Source: an uncultured Lachnospiraceae bacterium (GTDB lineage Bacteria > Bacillota > Clostridia > Lachnospirales > Lachnospiraceae). From it: 21,064 bases of DNA. The stretch covers positions 1 through 21,064 of the forward strand of contig CAJUID010000047.1 of assembly GCA_910585905.1 (NCBI GenBank), written 5' to 3'. Both the position numbers and the translations under genes were made by a program. Each line of letters opens with the position of its first letter. Within the stretch, counting starts at the first letter, position 1. The notes under the pieces were generated by a model, which saw nothing but the letters and a program-made list of their open reading frames with translations, made no database searches and was not told where the DNA came from. Of this stretch, positions 7,588-15,052 are shown piece by piece.

Positions 7588-7680
7588 GTGTCAAAGGAAA
7601 TTGCGTCAAATGTAGTGGCAATCAACAAAAAAGACGGGGACTTTTTTACTAGGGCACCAGCGTCAGCGGCGCGCTTTTTT
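7581..7680 (+). repeat. Post-terminator repeat element, copy A
   Basis: The stretch beginning in the terminator T-run matches the sequence after the atpC terminator (copy B, from 20781). It matches 30 of 37 aligned positions up to about 7617, then shares AACAAAAAAG (7624-7633) and CTAGGGCAC (7650-7658) with diverged spacing. It ends in a short GC stem followed by six Ts. No coding frame is credible. From 7680 to 7915 I see only the promoter at 7692-7720 and an untranslated leader. Confidence 0.5.
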
Positions 7681-7691
7681 AGCTATCATAG

Positions 7692-7720
7692 TTGTTTCGA
7701 TGGAAGTTATATGCTATTAT
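7692..7720 (+). promoter_or_regulatory. Promoter for the PAS-GGDEF-EAL gene
   Basis: The -35 TTGTTT at 7692-7697 and -10 TATTAT at 7715-7720 are separated by 17 bases. Initiation near 7727 gives a leader of about 190 bases before the start at 7916. I saw no recognisable riboswitch in that leader. Confidence 0.6.
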
Positions 7721-7915
7721 ATAAGAAATGTATTATGTGGAAATCGGGGTTAGGAAAGGGATAATGTAAGGGAAAACGGTATTGGGACAGAAAGAATGAG
7801 ATAAGGAATCGTATAGGGACGGAAAAAATTACATGATATCTACGGATATTTATGGGGCATATGGTGAAGGGGACGCCGGGATTGTGCCTGTGAGTGCGTG
7901 AGAAAGGAGCTAGTT

Positions 7916-10450
7916 ATGGGGAAGAAAGACAGTACGTTAGGGATTACGAGAGATGAAGTCGAAAGCTTGATCCGGTTAATGAACCTGGCAGAGTGTGCGA
8001 TTTTTACTGCAAAGCAGGAGCCAAGCATCGAAGTTCTGTATGCAAATAAAAAGTTTTATTCTATGCTGCAGTACACACCAGAAGAATTTAAAGAAAAGTT
8101 CAATAATTATTTTATAGACGTTTTGCTTTCGGAGGAAAAACAGCGGGTGAAATCGTTGATAGCGAGGCAGTCGGCAGCAGGGGGGCTTCTACATCTTGAT
8201 TTCCGGGTTGTCAAAAAAGATGGGACGGTTCGCTGGTTTGCGATGACGGCTGAGGCGACAAAAGTAGATGGGCAGTCTTTGTATTATTGCTCTTGTATGG
8301 ATATTACGCAGCAGAAGCGCCATATGGATGAAATTTATGAGGCAAAAAAGGAAGTAGAGCTGATTACGAATAGCGTTCCAGGCGGCGTAATTAAAGTTAA
8401 AATGTCAGATTTCTCTCTATTATATGCAAATGATGGATACTACCGCTTGTCAGGCTACAGCCGGCCGGAATATTTTTCACTTTTTGGTAACCGCTATGGG
8501 CAGGTAGTTTTTCCAGATGATAAGAATATGGTACAGCGCATGTTCCAGACAGCCCTGGAGAACCGTGGGGCGCTGGCGTTTGAGTACCGAATTGTTGCAA
8601 AAAACGGGGAAGTCAGATGGTCTTATGTTAATGGGACTCGCGTAGATGATAAGGATGGCTCTGCTGTTTATTTGTGTGTTATTATGGATATTACATCCCG
8701 GAAAAAATTAGAGGAAAAGTCCAGAGGAAATGCACTGCGTTCCAAACATTTGCTGGAGTTTATGCAGGAGAATGAGTGGACATATCAGATAAAGGAGCAG
8801 CAGGTAAGCCAGAGTGGATATATTGGTGAAAATGCTTTTTCAGGGCCGGAAGTTGAAATGCTTTTTAAATCGGAGAGTCTTCGGAACCTGGTTCATCCAG
8901 ATGATTATGAGCGCCTGCTTGGGAAATTTGATGAGCGCAGCAAAGCGATTGGCAAGGGGAAAGGGGTTTACCGTATCAAAGATGAGACGGGTAATTACCG
9001 GAATGCCGAAATTGGGATGCTTTCAATCAGTTCGGCTGATAATGATGAACCAGATATTATCTATGGGCAGACGCGCCTGATTGATGATAATTCCTATATG
9101 CTGCAAGAAAAACTGATGCCAGAGAAGAAGGCATTATCTAGTAAGATGTTTAAGATGGCAAAGGATGCCAGTGCAAAATATAGTGATGCAGTGACAGGGC
9201 TAATCTCATATGATGAATTTATCGAGTCAGTTGAGAAGAGGCTTTGTGACAGGGAAGAGGGCGCTAATTATGGAATTCTCTGCTGCGATATTAACTGTTT
9301 CCAGAAAGTAAATTACCACTATGGTATTTCTGTCGGTAACAATATGCTGATTAACATGGGAAAGATATTAAAAGAGAACCTTGCCCTGGACAATATGTGT
9401 ACTCGTGTAAACGGAGATTATTTTATGGTATTCTTCCGTTACCTAAAGCACAGTGAACTTGCGAAGAAGATTTCACAGATGCTGCGGATACAGACAGAGT
9501 GGGAGGAAGGGCTTAGTTATTCTACATATGGCACTACTTGTGGTATCTACTTGATCCCGGCGGATGAGCAAGATTCTGCTTCTATGTTTGAAAAAGCGGA
9601 TCTGGCAAGACGGAGCATCAAAGGGATGAAGGGCAGCCATTACGCTATTTATACCGAAGAGTTAGAAAAAAGCCGTTTTTGGGAAGAAGAGGTACTGCAT
9701 AATATTGGGGAAGCGATGGCGAACCATACAATAGAGGTATTTTATCTTCCACGTATCCGTGGGGATAAAGATAATGTTATTGGGTGTAAATCGGTTCCAA
9801 GGGTGCAGGTAAGGGATGGAGATTACCTTACGTTGGAAGACTTGCGCCGTTACCTTGACCGCAGTGAGGCGGTACAGCAGCTTGTATTTTATGTACTGTC
9901 CAATGTATGTACAAATATGAGGGCTTGGAAGGCGAAGGGGAAAAAGGTTTTGCCAGTATCAGTAGATATTACTGCAGGGCAGCTTTGCCTATACAATGCA
10001 GTAAATAAGCTGGACGAAATTGTAAAATCTAACCAGCTTTCACCGCATGACATCATATTTGAAATTCAGGAATCTTATTTTAGCGGTGAGACGGTAAGCT
10101 TTCAGATGGCATTAGAGGATTTAAGCCGCCGTGGTTATAGAGTGATAATCAGCCGATTTGCTTCAGACCATACGGCAGTACACTCTATCCGCCAGCTTCC
10201 AATCAGTGGGATTAAATTTCATGGGGAATTTTTTAATCAGAATATTAAAAATGAAAAAGAACAGGTTGTATTTAAAAAGATTGTTGAGATGGCAAGTGAG
10301 ATGGGATTGTCAGTGGCATGTGGGGGCATTACCACAAAGCTCCAGGAGGATATCGCGCGTTCGATAGGCTGCGATGTCTTGGAAGGGGAGATTTACTATG
10401 GGGCGGTACGCAGTGACATCTATGAAAAATGTTTCCTTGAAAAGGAATAA
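7916..10450 (+). CDS. PAS-containing protein with degenerate GGDEF and EAL domains
   Basis: A cytoplasmic 844-residue signalling protein. Two PAS sensor domains lie at about 22-131 and 146-262, each ending in a MDIT segment (YCSCMDITQQK, CVIMDITSRKK), and a third, weaker PAS-like unit at about 285-391 contains NLVHPDDYERL. A GGDEF-type domain (about 420-580) and an EAL-type domain (about 595-835) follow. Both enzymatic motifs are lost: GGDEF reads NGDYF at 499-503, and the EAL motif reads KSV at 625-627. In the EAL domain the usual DDFG is replaced around 747-750 (RFAS) and KID by KFH at 767-769, though the FEIQE Glu719 remains. It should therefore neither make nor break c-di-GMP and is more likely a binding or partner protein. 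There is no membrane segment. The start is the ATG at 7916 with AAAGGAG 6 bases upstream; a GTG 18 bases earlier is less suitable. It has its own promoter and is followed after 27 bases by a secreted FN3 protein, probably in one transcript. Confidence 0.9.
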   Translation: MGKKDSTLGITRDEVESLIRLMNLAECAIFTAKQEPSIEVLYANKKFYSMLQYTPEEFKEKFNNYFIDVLLSEEKQRVKSLIARQSAAGGLLHLDFRVVKKDGTVRWFAMTAEATKVDGQSLYYCSCMDITQQKRHMDEIYEAKKEVELITNSVPGGVIKVKMSDFSLLYANDGYYRLSGYSRPEYFSLFGNRYGQVVFPDDKNMVQRMFQTALENRGALAFEYRIVAKNGEVRWSYVNGTRVDDKDGSAVYLCVIMDITSRKKLEEKSRGNALRSKHLLEFMQENEWTYQIKEQQVSQSGYIGENAFSGPEVEMLFKSESLRNLVHPDDYERLLGKFDERSKAIGKGKGVYRIKDETGNYRNAEIGMLSISSADNDEPDIIYGQTRLIDDNSYMLQEKLMPEKKALSSKMFKMAKDASAKYSDAVTGLISYDEFIESVEKRLCDREEGANYGILCCDINCFQKVNYHYGISVGNNMLINMGKILKENLALDNMCTRVNGDYFMVFFRYLKHSELAKKISQMLRIQTEWEEGLSYSTYGTTCGIYLIPADEQDSASMFEKADLARRSIKGMKGSHYAIYTEELEKSRFWEEEVLHNIGEAMANHTIEVFYLPRIRGDKDNVIGCKSVPRVQVRDGDYLTLEDLRRYLDRSEAVQQLVFYVLSNVCTNMRAWKAKGKKVLPVSVDITAGQLCLYNAVNKLDEIVKSNQLSPHDIIFEIQESYFSGETVSFQMALEDLSRRGYRVIISRFASDHTAVHSIRQLPISGIKFHGEFFNQNIKNEKEQVVFKKIVEMASEMGLSVACGGITTKLQEDIARSIGCDVLEGEIYYGAVRSDIYEKCFLEKE

Positions 10451-10477
10451 ATGATAACGATAATTTGGAGGTCTAAA

Positions 10478-11050
10478 ATGAAGACAAAAAGGTATCATAA
10501 GGGAGTTTCGCTGATGCTTTTGCTGGCACTTTCTGTCTGCACATTTGGGTCAGGGGAGGCCAGGGCTGCAGTTCCGGCAAAGCCATCTGTTAGCCTGGCA
10601 AAGCGAACAAAGACAGCGGCGACAATAAAAATAAAGAAAAAAGGTAAAGTTTCCGGCTATCAGGTGTATATGAAGACATCGAAAAGCGGAAAATATCAGT
10701 TAATTATGGGGATGAAAACTTCCAGCTATACGATAAAAAAATTAAAAGCTAATAAGACTTATTATGTAAAAGTGCGTGCTTTTAATACAAGAGGATATCA
10801 TATTACATTTGGCAAATATTCCTCTGTCTTAAAAATTAAGCCATATAAAAAACCAGTACCAGCACCAACAGAGACGCCGCAGCCGTCGGTTAGCCCAGAT
10901 CCATCTGCCAGCCCGGATGTATCCGCCAGTCCAGATCCATCGGCAGAACCAGAGGATTCTGATCTCCCAGAGGCATCTTCTGGGCCGGAACCGTCCGCAG
11001 GGCCAGTTACCAGCCCACAGCCGGCTGATACGCCGCTGCCTCTAAGATAG
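10478..11050 (+). CDS. Secreted fibronectin type III domain protein with Pro/Ser/Asp-rich tail
   Basis: A small exported protein of 190 residues. The N-terminus (KTKRYHKG then a hydrophobic stretch) is a Sec signal peptide, with likely cleavage near residues 30-31 at EARA-AVPA. Residues from about 35 to 125 form one FN3 domain, seen in VSGYQVYMKTSKSGKY, the SYTIKKLKANKTYYVKVRAF strands and the closing FGKYSSVLKIK. The last 60 or so residues are a low-complexity Pro/Ser/Asp/Glu tail with repeated SPDPSASPD-like units. There is no LPxTG anchor, membrane segment or enzyme domain, so it may be shed or held by other contacts. The start is the ATG at 10478, with GGAGGT at 10467-10472; an ATG at 10451 in the same frame gives a poor leader. 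Lying 27 bases after the degenerate GGDEF-EAL gene, it may be an output of that pathway, which is inference. Confidence 0.8.
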   Translation: MKTKRYHKGVSLMLLLALSVCTFGSGEARAAVPAKPSVSLAKRTKTAATIKIKKKGKVSGYQVYMKTSKSGKYQLIMGMKTSSYTIKKLKANKTYYVKVRAFNTRGYHITFGKYSSVLKIKPYKKPVPAPTETPQPSVSPDPSASPDVSASPDPSAEPEDSDLPEASSGPEPSAGPVTSPQPADTPLPLR

Positions 11051-11094
11051 GCAGAACTTATATTTTGTAAATTCAATGTTAAAGGAGAGATAAG

Positions 11095-12390
11095 ATGTTA
11101 GACATTAAATTCCTTAGAGAAAATCCAGATGTGGTAAAGGAAAATATTAAGAAAAAATTTCAGGATGACAAGCTGCCTCTTGTTGATGAGGTGATAGAGC
11201 TGGATGCCAAAGCGAGAAAGGCACAGCAGGAGGCAGATGACCTTCGCGCATCGCGAAAGAAGATTTCCAAGGAAATTGGTGCCTTGATGGGACAGGGCAA
11301 AAAGGAAGAGGCTGAGGCGAAAAAGGCCGAGGTTGCGAAGAATGCTGAGAGGCTTGAGGAACTTTCTGTACAAGAAAAAGAGCTACAGGAAAAGGTAAAA
11401 AAGATTATGATGGTTATCCCAAATATAATCGACCCAAGTGTTCCGGTGGGCAAGGATGACAGTGAGAATGTAGAGTTAGAGAAGTTTGGCGAGCCAATTG
11501 TCCCAGATTTTGAGATTCCATATCATGCTGAGATTATGGAAAGCTTTGACGGTATTGATATTGATGCAGCAGGAAGAGTTGCTGGGAATGGTTTTTATTA
11601 TCTGATGGGGGATATTGCAAGGCTTCATTCCGCAGTGATTTCATATGCAAGGGATTTTATGATTGACAGAGGATTCACTTATTGTATTCCGCCATATATG
11701 ATTCGGAGCAATGTAGTGACAGGTGTTATGAGTTTTGCAGAAATGGACGCCATGATGTATAAGATAGAAGGGGAAGATTTGTATCTGATTGGGACAAGCG
11801 AACATTCCATGATTGGTAAATTTATTGATACAATTACGGAGGAAAAAGAACTTCCAAAGACATTAACATCTTATTCTCCATGTTTCCGGAAGGAAAAGGG
11901 TGCTCATGGTATCGAAGAGCGCGGTGTGTACCGTATCCATCAGTTTGAAAAGCAGGAAATGATTGTAGTTTGTAAACCGGAGGAGAGCGCAGGCTGGTTT
12001 GAGAAGCTCTGGAGAAATACGGTAGATCTGTTCCGCACATTGGATATCCCGGTTCGTACATTGGAATGCTGTTCTGGAGACCTGGCGGATTTGAAAGTTA
12101 AGTCAATTGATGTGGAGGCGTGGTCTCCGCGCCAGCAGAAGTATTTTGAAGTGGGAAGCTGTTCAAATCTGAGTGACGCCCAGGCGCGTCGCCTGCAGAT
12201 CCGAATCCGTAAAGAGGACGGCAGTAAGTATTTTGCCCATACCTTGAATAATACAGTGGTTGCACCGCCGCGTATGTTGATTGCATTTTTGGAAAATAAT
12301 CTACAGGCGGACGGCAGTGTGCGCGTGCCGGAGGCTCTGCGTCCATATATGGGAGGCAAGGAAGTGTTGGTGCCTTCCGCTAAAAAGTAA
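11095..12390 (+). CDS. serS: Serine--tRNA ligase, variant sequence type
   Basis: A class II aminoacyl-tRNA synthetase that charges tRNA-Ser with serine. The N-terminal coiled-coil arm that grips the long variable arm of tRNA-Ser spans about residues 30-105. The catalytic core has TSEHS at 234-238, motif 2 CFRKEKGAHG...RIHQFEKQE at 263-288, the GSCSNLSDAQARR segment at 354-366, and motif 3 around PPRMLIAFLEN (391-401). The length of 431 residues is normal. Several positions differ from the common bacterial form, where I would expect TAEVP or TSEVS, SSCSN..DFQARR and an L-x-V-G-R motif 3; here it reads GSCSNLSDAQARR and VVAPPRML. The key motif 2 arginine and glutamate are kept, so it should be active. 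The ribosome binding site AAAGGAGAG precedes ATG 11095. The 44-base gap upstream has no T-box leader, so it is probably read with the FN3 gene or from an unseen promoter. Confidence 0.95.
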   Translation: MLDIKFLRENPDVVKENIKKKFQDDKLPLVDEVIELDAKARKAQQEADDLRASRKKISKEIGALMGQGKKEEAEAKKAEVAKNAERLEELSVQEKELQEKVKKIMMVIPNIIDPSVPVGKDDSENVELEKFGEPIVPDFEIPYHAEIMESFDGIDIDAAGRVAGNGFYYLMGDIARLHSAVISYARDFMIDRGFTYCIPPYMIRSNVVTGVMSFAEMDAMMYKIEGEDLYLIGTSEHSMIGKFIDTITEEKELPKTLTSYSPCFRKEKGAHGIEERGVYRIHQFEKQEMIVVCKPEESAGWFEKLWRNTVDLFRTLDIPVRTLECCSGDLADLKVKSIDVEAWSPRQQKYFEVGSCSNLSDAQARRLQIRIRKEDGSKYFAHTLNNTVVAPPRMLIAFLENNLQADGSVRVPEALRPYMGGKEVLVPSAKK

Positions 12391-12412
12391 TATTAGGTCA
12401 AAAATGAAAAGC

Positions 12413-12461
12413 AAAATGGCAGTACACACGCACTGAATTTAGGCGTGAACTGCCATTTTTT
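12413..12461. terminator. Bidirectional terminator between serS and the DUF402 gene
   Basis: An 11-bp outer stem (12413-12423 with 12449-12459) flanked by A- and T-runs encloses a second CACGC/GCGTG stem (12427-12431 with 12443-12447). It ends serS transcripts on the plus strand with a run of six Ts. Its right arm and T-run lie inside the last codons of the convergent DUF402 gene, whose stop is at 12439-12441. Confidence 0.85.
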
Positions 12462-12933
12462 CTGCATTGTCTATATAATCTGTCAATTCCCTGAAGCGGC
12501 CGGAATAAATGAGCTGCAAAAGGTAATCTGTGCGCCGCAGCGCCTCAATGCTAAGGGAATGCTCCAAAACATTCTTTTCAATCATATCTGCAAATTCGTC
12601 TAAGTCAACTACCTTTACCTGTTTGTCAGGGTAGATTAGGACATCAATCAGCAAGTCATTAAAGATATATGTACCTTTCTCTTCATCAATCTGTGGCTCT
12701 ATAATGTCACAATACCAGTACACCAGCTGACCGTCTGCATTAAATACTTTGCTGACCTTTATGCCCAGGTCAATAAAGTACGCTGAAATGCCGCTTGCAA
12801 TGTCATCGCGGGGTTTTAGCACTTCCCAGCTTGTGAGCAGCATATTTTTTGAAATGGAAAGGATTTTGTCATCCTTTAACTCAGTGGTTTCATCCGGTAA
12901 AAAGCGTCTCCGGAATAGTCGTACATGCTCCAT
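12439..12933 (-). CDS. DUF402 family protein, probable nucleoside phosphate hydrolase
   Basis: A 164-residue cytoplasmic protein of the DUF402 family, members of which (for example FomD and a staphylococcal homologue) hydrolyse nucleoside di- or triphosphates with divalent metals. The family pattern is visible in YWYCDIIEP, then the acidic run FNDLLIDVLIYPD and the VVDLDEFADM segment, which supply the metal-binding aspartates. The start is the ATG at 12931-12933 because AGGAGGT stands just upstream on the minus strand (12947-12941); the open frame extends 15 codons further without a ribosome binding site. It has its own promoter (TTTACA-N17-TATAAT at 13075-13047) and a leader of about 107 bases. 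It is convergent with serS and divergent from the atp operon. Substrate is not predictable from the sequence. Confidence 0.8.
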   Translation of the reverse strand: MEHVRLFRRRFLPDETTELKDDKILSISKNMLLTSWEVLKPRDDIASGISAYFIDLGIKVSKVFNADGQLVYWYCDIIEPQIDEEKGTYIFNDLLIDVLIYPDKQVKVVDLDEFADMIEKNVLEHSLSIEALRRTDYLLQLIYSGRFRELTDYIDNAEKMAVHA

Positions 12934-13002
12934 AAATAAGACCTCCTCGCTTTTAAAAGATGTGGCCGAAACAGTCATTTGCGGCAGCCATTTAAACCGC
13001 GT

Positions 13003-13023
13003 GATGCCCGTGCTCTGGGCATC
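13003..13023 (-). promoter_or_regulatory. Hairpin in the DUF402 leader
   Basis: A perfect 7-bp GC-rich stem (13003-13009 with 13017-13023) and a 7-base loop lie between the DUF402 promoter and its start codon on the minus strand. No T-run follows on either strand. Confidence 0.35.
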
Positions 13024-13046
13024 CTGTTTCTAAGGGTAATAGGTTA

Positions 13047-13075
13047 ATTATAATCGCTGGAAAGCCCCTTGTAAA
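13047..13075 (-). promoter_or_regulatory. Promoter of the DUF402 gene
   Basis: On the minus strand TTTACA (13075-13070) and a perfect TATAAT (13052-13047) are separated by exactly 17 bases. Predicted initiation is near 13040. Confidence 0.75.
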
Positions 13076-13124
13076 GTAAAAAGTGCAGAAATGGAAAAAA
13101 GTACAAAAAATGGGTGCCCAATTA

Positions 13125-13153
13125 TAGACTTTTCGCATGTTATAATCTATAAT
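13125..13153 (+). promoter_or_regulatory. Promoter of the atp operon
   Basis: TAGACT at 13125-13130 is followed after 17 bases by a perfect TATAAT at 13148-13153. A second, overlapping TATAAT at 13141-13146 carries the extended -10 TG one base upstream (13138-13139). Either would start transcription between about 13153 and 13160. Confidence 0.7.
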
Positions 13154-13159
13154 AATCAA

Positions 13160-13297
13160 GTGAATATTTATATATATAAATAAGCGAACCAACTGTGTTG
13201 GTGCGTTGGCAAAAACACTAAAGTGTCTTTGCCAGTATACCGTTACATTGTGGCGGGATTTCTTATGATATGAAATAGTTGGTGGGGAGGAAGCGTC
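13160..13297 (+). promoter_or_regulatory. Structured leader of the atp operon
   Basis: Three inverted repeats follow each other in the untranslated leader. They are an 18-base perfect AT palindrome at 13165-13182, a 6-bp ACCAAC/GTTGGT stem at 13188-13202, and a 13-bp stem with one mismatch at 13207-13219 and 13222-13234. None is followed by a T-run, so they are not terminators. The ribosome binding site GGGGAGG lies beyond them, 7 bases before the first gene. They may govern mRNA stability or translation; this is inference. Confidence 0.5.
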
Positions 13298-13648
13298 ATG
13301 AAGGAGAAAAAAGTTTTGCGGAGCTTTGTTATGATTTCGCAGCTTGGTATCAGCATGATGGTTCCTATTTTTTTATGTGGAGTAATCGGTTATTGGCTAA
13401 ATGGACAGTTCCACAATGAATTACTTTTTTTGTTTGCACTGTTCATCGGAGTTGGGGCGGCATTTCGCAACTTGTTTATCCTCACCAAATCCTTTTATGC
13501 GGCAGATTTGAAGAAGGAGCAGGAGAACGCAGATTATATGAAAAATCTAAAGGAGTACCACAAACAGCATCCCGAAGAAGATTTTTCTGATGTGATGGAA
13601 AGTAAAAAGAAGCGGTACCCGGAGAATGATGGACCAACTAGGCATTAA
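13298..13648 (+). CDS. AtpZ/AtpI family protein
   Basis: A 116-residue membrane protein, the first gene of the ATP synthase operon. Two transmembrane segments lie at about residues 10-34 and 41-62, with the family pattern of a glycine-rich first helix ending in GYWLNGQF and a second helix with GVGAAFRNLF. A charged cytoplasmic tail of about 50 residues follows. Relatives in this position (AtpZ/AtpI, sometimes described as divalent cation carriers) assist ATP synthase assembly or Mg2+ supply; the exact role is not fixed. The ribosome binding site GGGGAGG precedes the start by 7 bases. The gene ends 26 bases before the second leader gene. Confidence 0.75.
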   Translation: MKEKKVLRSFVMISQLGISMMVPIFLCGVIGYWLNGQFHNELLFLFALFIGVGAAFRNLFILTKSFYAADLKKEQENADYMKNLKEYHKQHPEEDFSDVMESKKKRYPENDGPTRH

Positions 13649-13674
13649 ATGTCATGGAGGAGGAGGCTGGCACT

Positions 13675-14088
13675 ATGGGGACAGGGATCAGGCAGGCAAA
13701 GCAGGTATGCAGGGAGATGTTATCTGGCCTAATAGTCTGGATGGCAGTGATTGCGCTTTTGCTGGCAGTGATTGCAACAAACAAATTGGCGGCGCTGGCA
13801 GGGGTAGTTGTGGGCACAGTGGCAGCAGCGGGGTTGATTCTGCATATGTACCGTCATCTGGATATTGCGCTGGATATGGACGCAAAACATGCCCAGGCGC
13901 ATACGCAGGTTGCAGCATTTCAGAGGATGTTTCTTATGGCGGCGGTGATTGGCGTTTCGATGGTGTTTTCTGTATATATCCATCCAGTTGGGGTCGTGTT
14001 GGGGCTGTTTGGAGTAAAAGCGACTGCGCTGTGCAACCCGATTATCCATAAGCAGATGCAGAGATATCGGAAGAGGGGTACCGTTTAA
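13675..14088 (+). CDS. atpI: ATP synthase subunit I-like protein
   Basis: A 137-residue integral membrane protein with about four hydrophobic segments (roughly residues 14-34, 38-58, 85-102 and 105-122) and a basic C-terminus. Position, size and topology match the ATP synthase I chain family, which helps assemble the c ring in several bacteria, including Na+-type enzymes. The sequence itself is weakly conserved, so the call leans on position. I place the start at the ATG at 13675 because GGAGGAGGAGG (13657-13666) then stands as its ribosome binding site; an in-frame ATG at 13654 would lie on the wrong side of that site. A 154-base gap follows before atpB, holding a small GGCATA/TATGCC hairpin (14165-14185) but no clear promoter. 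Confidence 0.7.
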   Translation: MGTGIRQAKQVCREMLSGLIVWMAVIALLLAVIATNKLAALAGVVVGTVAAAGLILHMYRHLDIALDMDAKHAQAHTQVAAFQRMFLMAAVIGVSMVFSVYIHPVGVVLGLFGVKATALCNPIIHKQMQRYRKRGTV

Positions 14089-14242
14089 CATCAGTTAGAT
14101 AATAATTTTATATTGAATAGAGGATATTAGCACAAAGGATATTTTTAATAACCATGTTTGTTATGGCATACAAAGCAGATATGCCGTTGCAATAAATAAA
14201 CTGTGTATATCACAGGAAATCTAAGAAAAGGAAGGTGAGAAT

Positions 14243-15016
14243 GTGGGAAATGGCATCTTAGGTATGTCAACGGGCTTGACCGGGGGAAATCTAATTCATG
14301 CCGACGAGAAGGTAGACTTTTTTATTCATGGGTATTCGGATACTAAGTTTACAGTATTTGGTTGGGACATTTATCTTACAACAACTCATATTTCAATGAT
14401 TATTGTAATTGCAACCATTCTCGTTTTTGCAGTGATTGCAAACCGTGCAATCAAGAAAGCGGAACCAAACCAGGTGCCGGGTCCATTCCTGAATGTGGTT
14501 GAACTTATTGTAGAATCACTGGATGGCATGGTGGTAAGTTCTATGGGGGCAAAAAAAGCATTGATGTTCAGGAATTATGTCAGTGCGCTGTTTTTGTTCA
14601 TACTTACTTGTAACCTGTCCGGCCTGCTGGGCTTGCGGCCGCCGACAGCAGACTACGGTGTGACATTTCCGCTGGCGATTATGACGTGGGTGCTAATTCA
14701 GTTTAATGGATTTAAGTACCAAGGGTTCGGAAAGATTAAAGCATTGTTTGAACCAGTCTTTTTATTCTTTCCAATGAACTTGATCAGTGAGTTTTCAACT
14801 CCGATTTCCATGTCATTGCGTCTGTTCGGTAATATTTTGTCCGGAACGGTAATGATGGGACTGCTGTATGGTCTCCTGCCGAGGGTGCTTACTCTGGTAT
14901 GGCCTGCAGCGCTGCATATATATCTGGATGTGTTCTCAGGAGCGATTCAGACATATGTGTTCTGTATGTTGACGATGTGTTTTGTCTCTGATGCGATTGG
15001 AGACGAGGTAGCGTAA
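14243..15016 (+). CDS. atpB: F1Fo ATP synthase subunit a
   Basis: Membrane stator subunit that forms the two ion half-channels against the c ring. The essential arginine is Arg193 in SMSLRLFGNI, and the partner segment IQTYVF has Gln236. Five or six transmembrane helices are visible, including 46-68, 109-131, 170-190, 195-213 and 217-245, with NLSGLLGLRPPTADY in the usual place. The length of 257 residues is normal. The start is GTG at 14243, with GGAAGGTGA upstream; an ATG two bases earlier opens only a six-codon frame ending at 14261. The next ATG, codon 8, has no good ribosome binding site. Confidence 0.96.
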   Translation: MGNGILGMSTGLTGGNLIHADEKVDFFIHGYSDTKFTVFGWDIYLTTTHISMIIVIATILVFAVIANRAIKKAEPNQVPGPFLNVVELIVESLDGMVVSSMGAKKALMFRNYVSALFLFILTCNLSGLLGLRPPTADYGVTFPLAIMTWVLIQFNGFKYQGFGKIKALFEPVFLFFPMNLISEFSTPISMSLRLFGNILSGTVMMGLLYGLLPRVLTLVWPAALHIYLDVFSGAIQTYVFCMLTMCFVSDAIGDEVA

Positions 15017-15052
15017 AAAAATTGTTGATTATATTTAAAGGAGGATTTTACA

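Noticed and set aside
10798..11076. Minus-strand open frame rich in Gly/Ser/Asp repeats
   Set aside because: It is the mirror image of the Pro/Ser/Asp-rich tail of the FN3 protein; the low complexity keeps the opposite frame open.
11051..11094. T-box leader upstream of serS
   Set aside because: The gap is only 44 bases and contains no specifier loop, T-box sequence or antiterminator, only a ribosome binding site.
13626..14051. Plus-strand open frame of 141 codons overlapping the subunit I gene
   Set aside because: It is a Gly/Cys/Ser-rich shifted-frame shadow of the membrane protein gene, which has the better ribosome binding site and topology.
14241..14261. Six-codon frame whose ATG overlaps the GTG start of atpB as a regulatory upstream ORF
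   Set aside because: It is very short, out of frame and probably accidental; nothing else points to a leader peptide.
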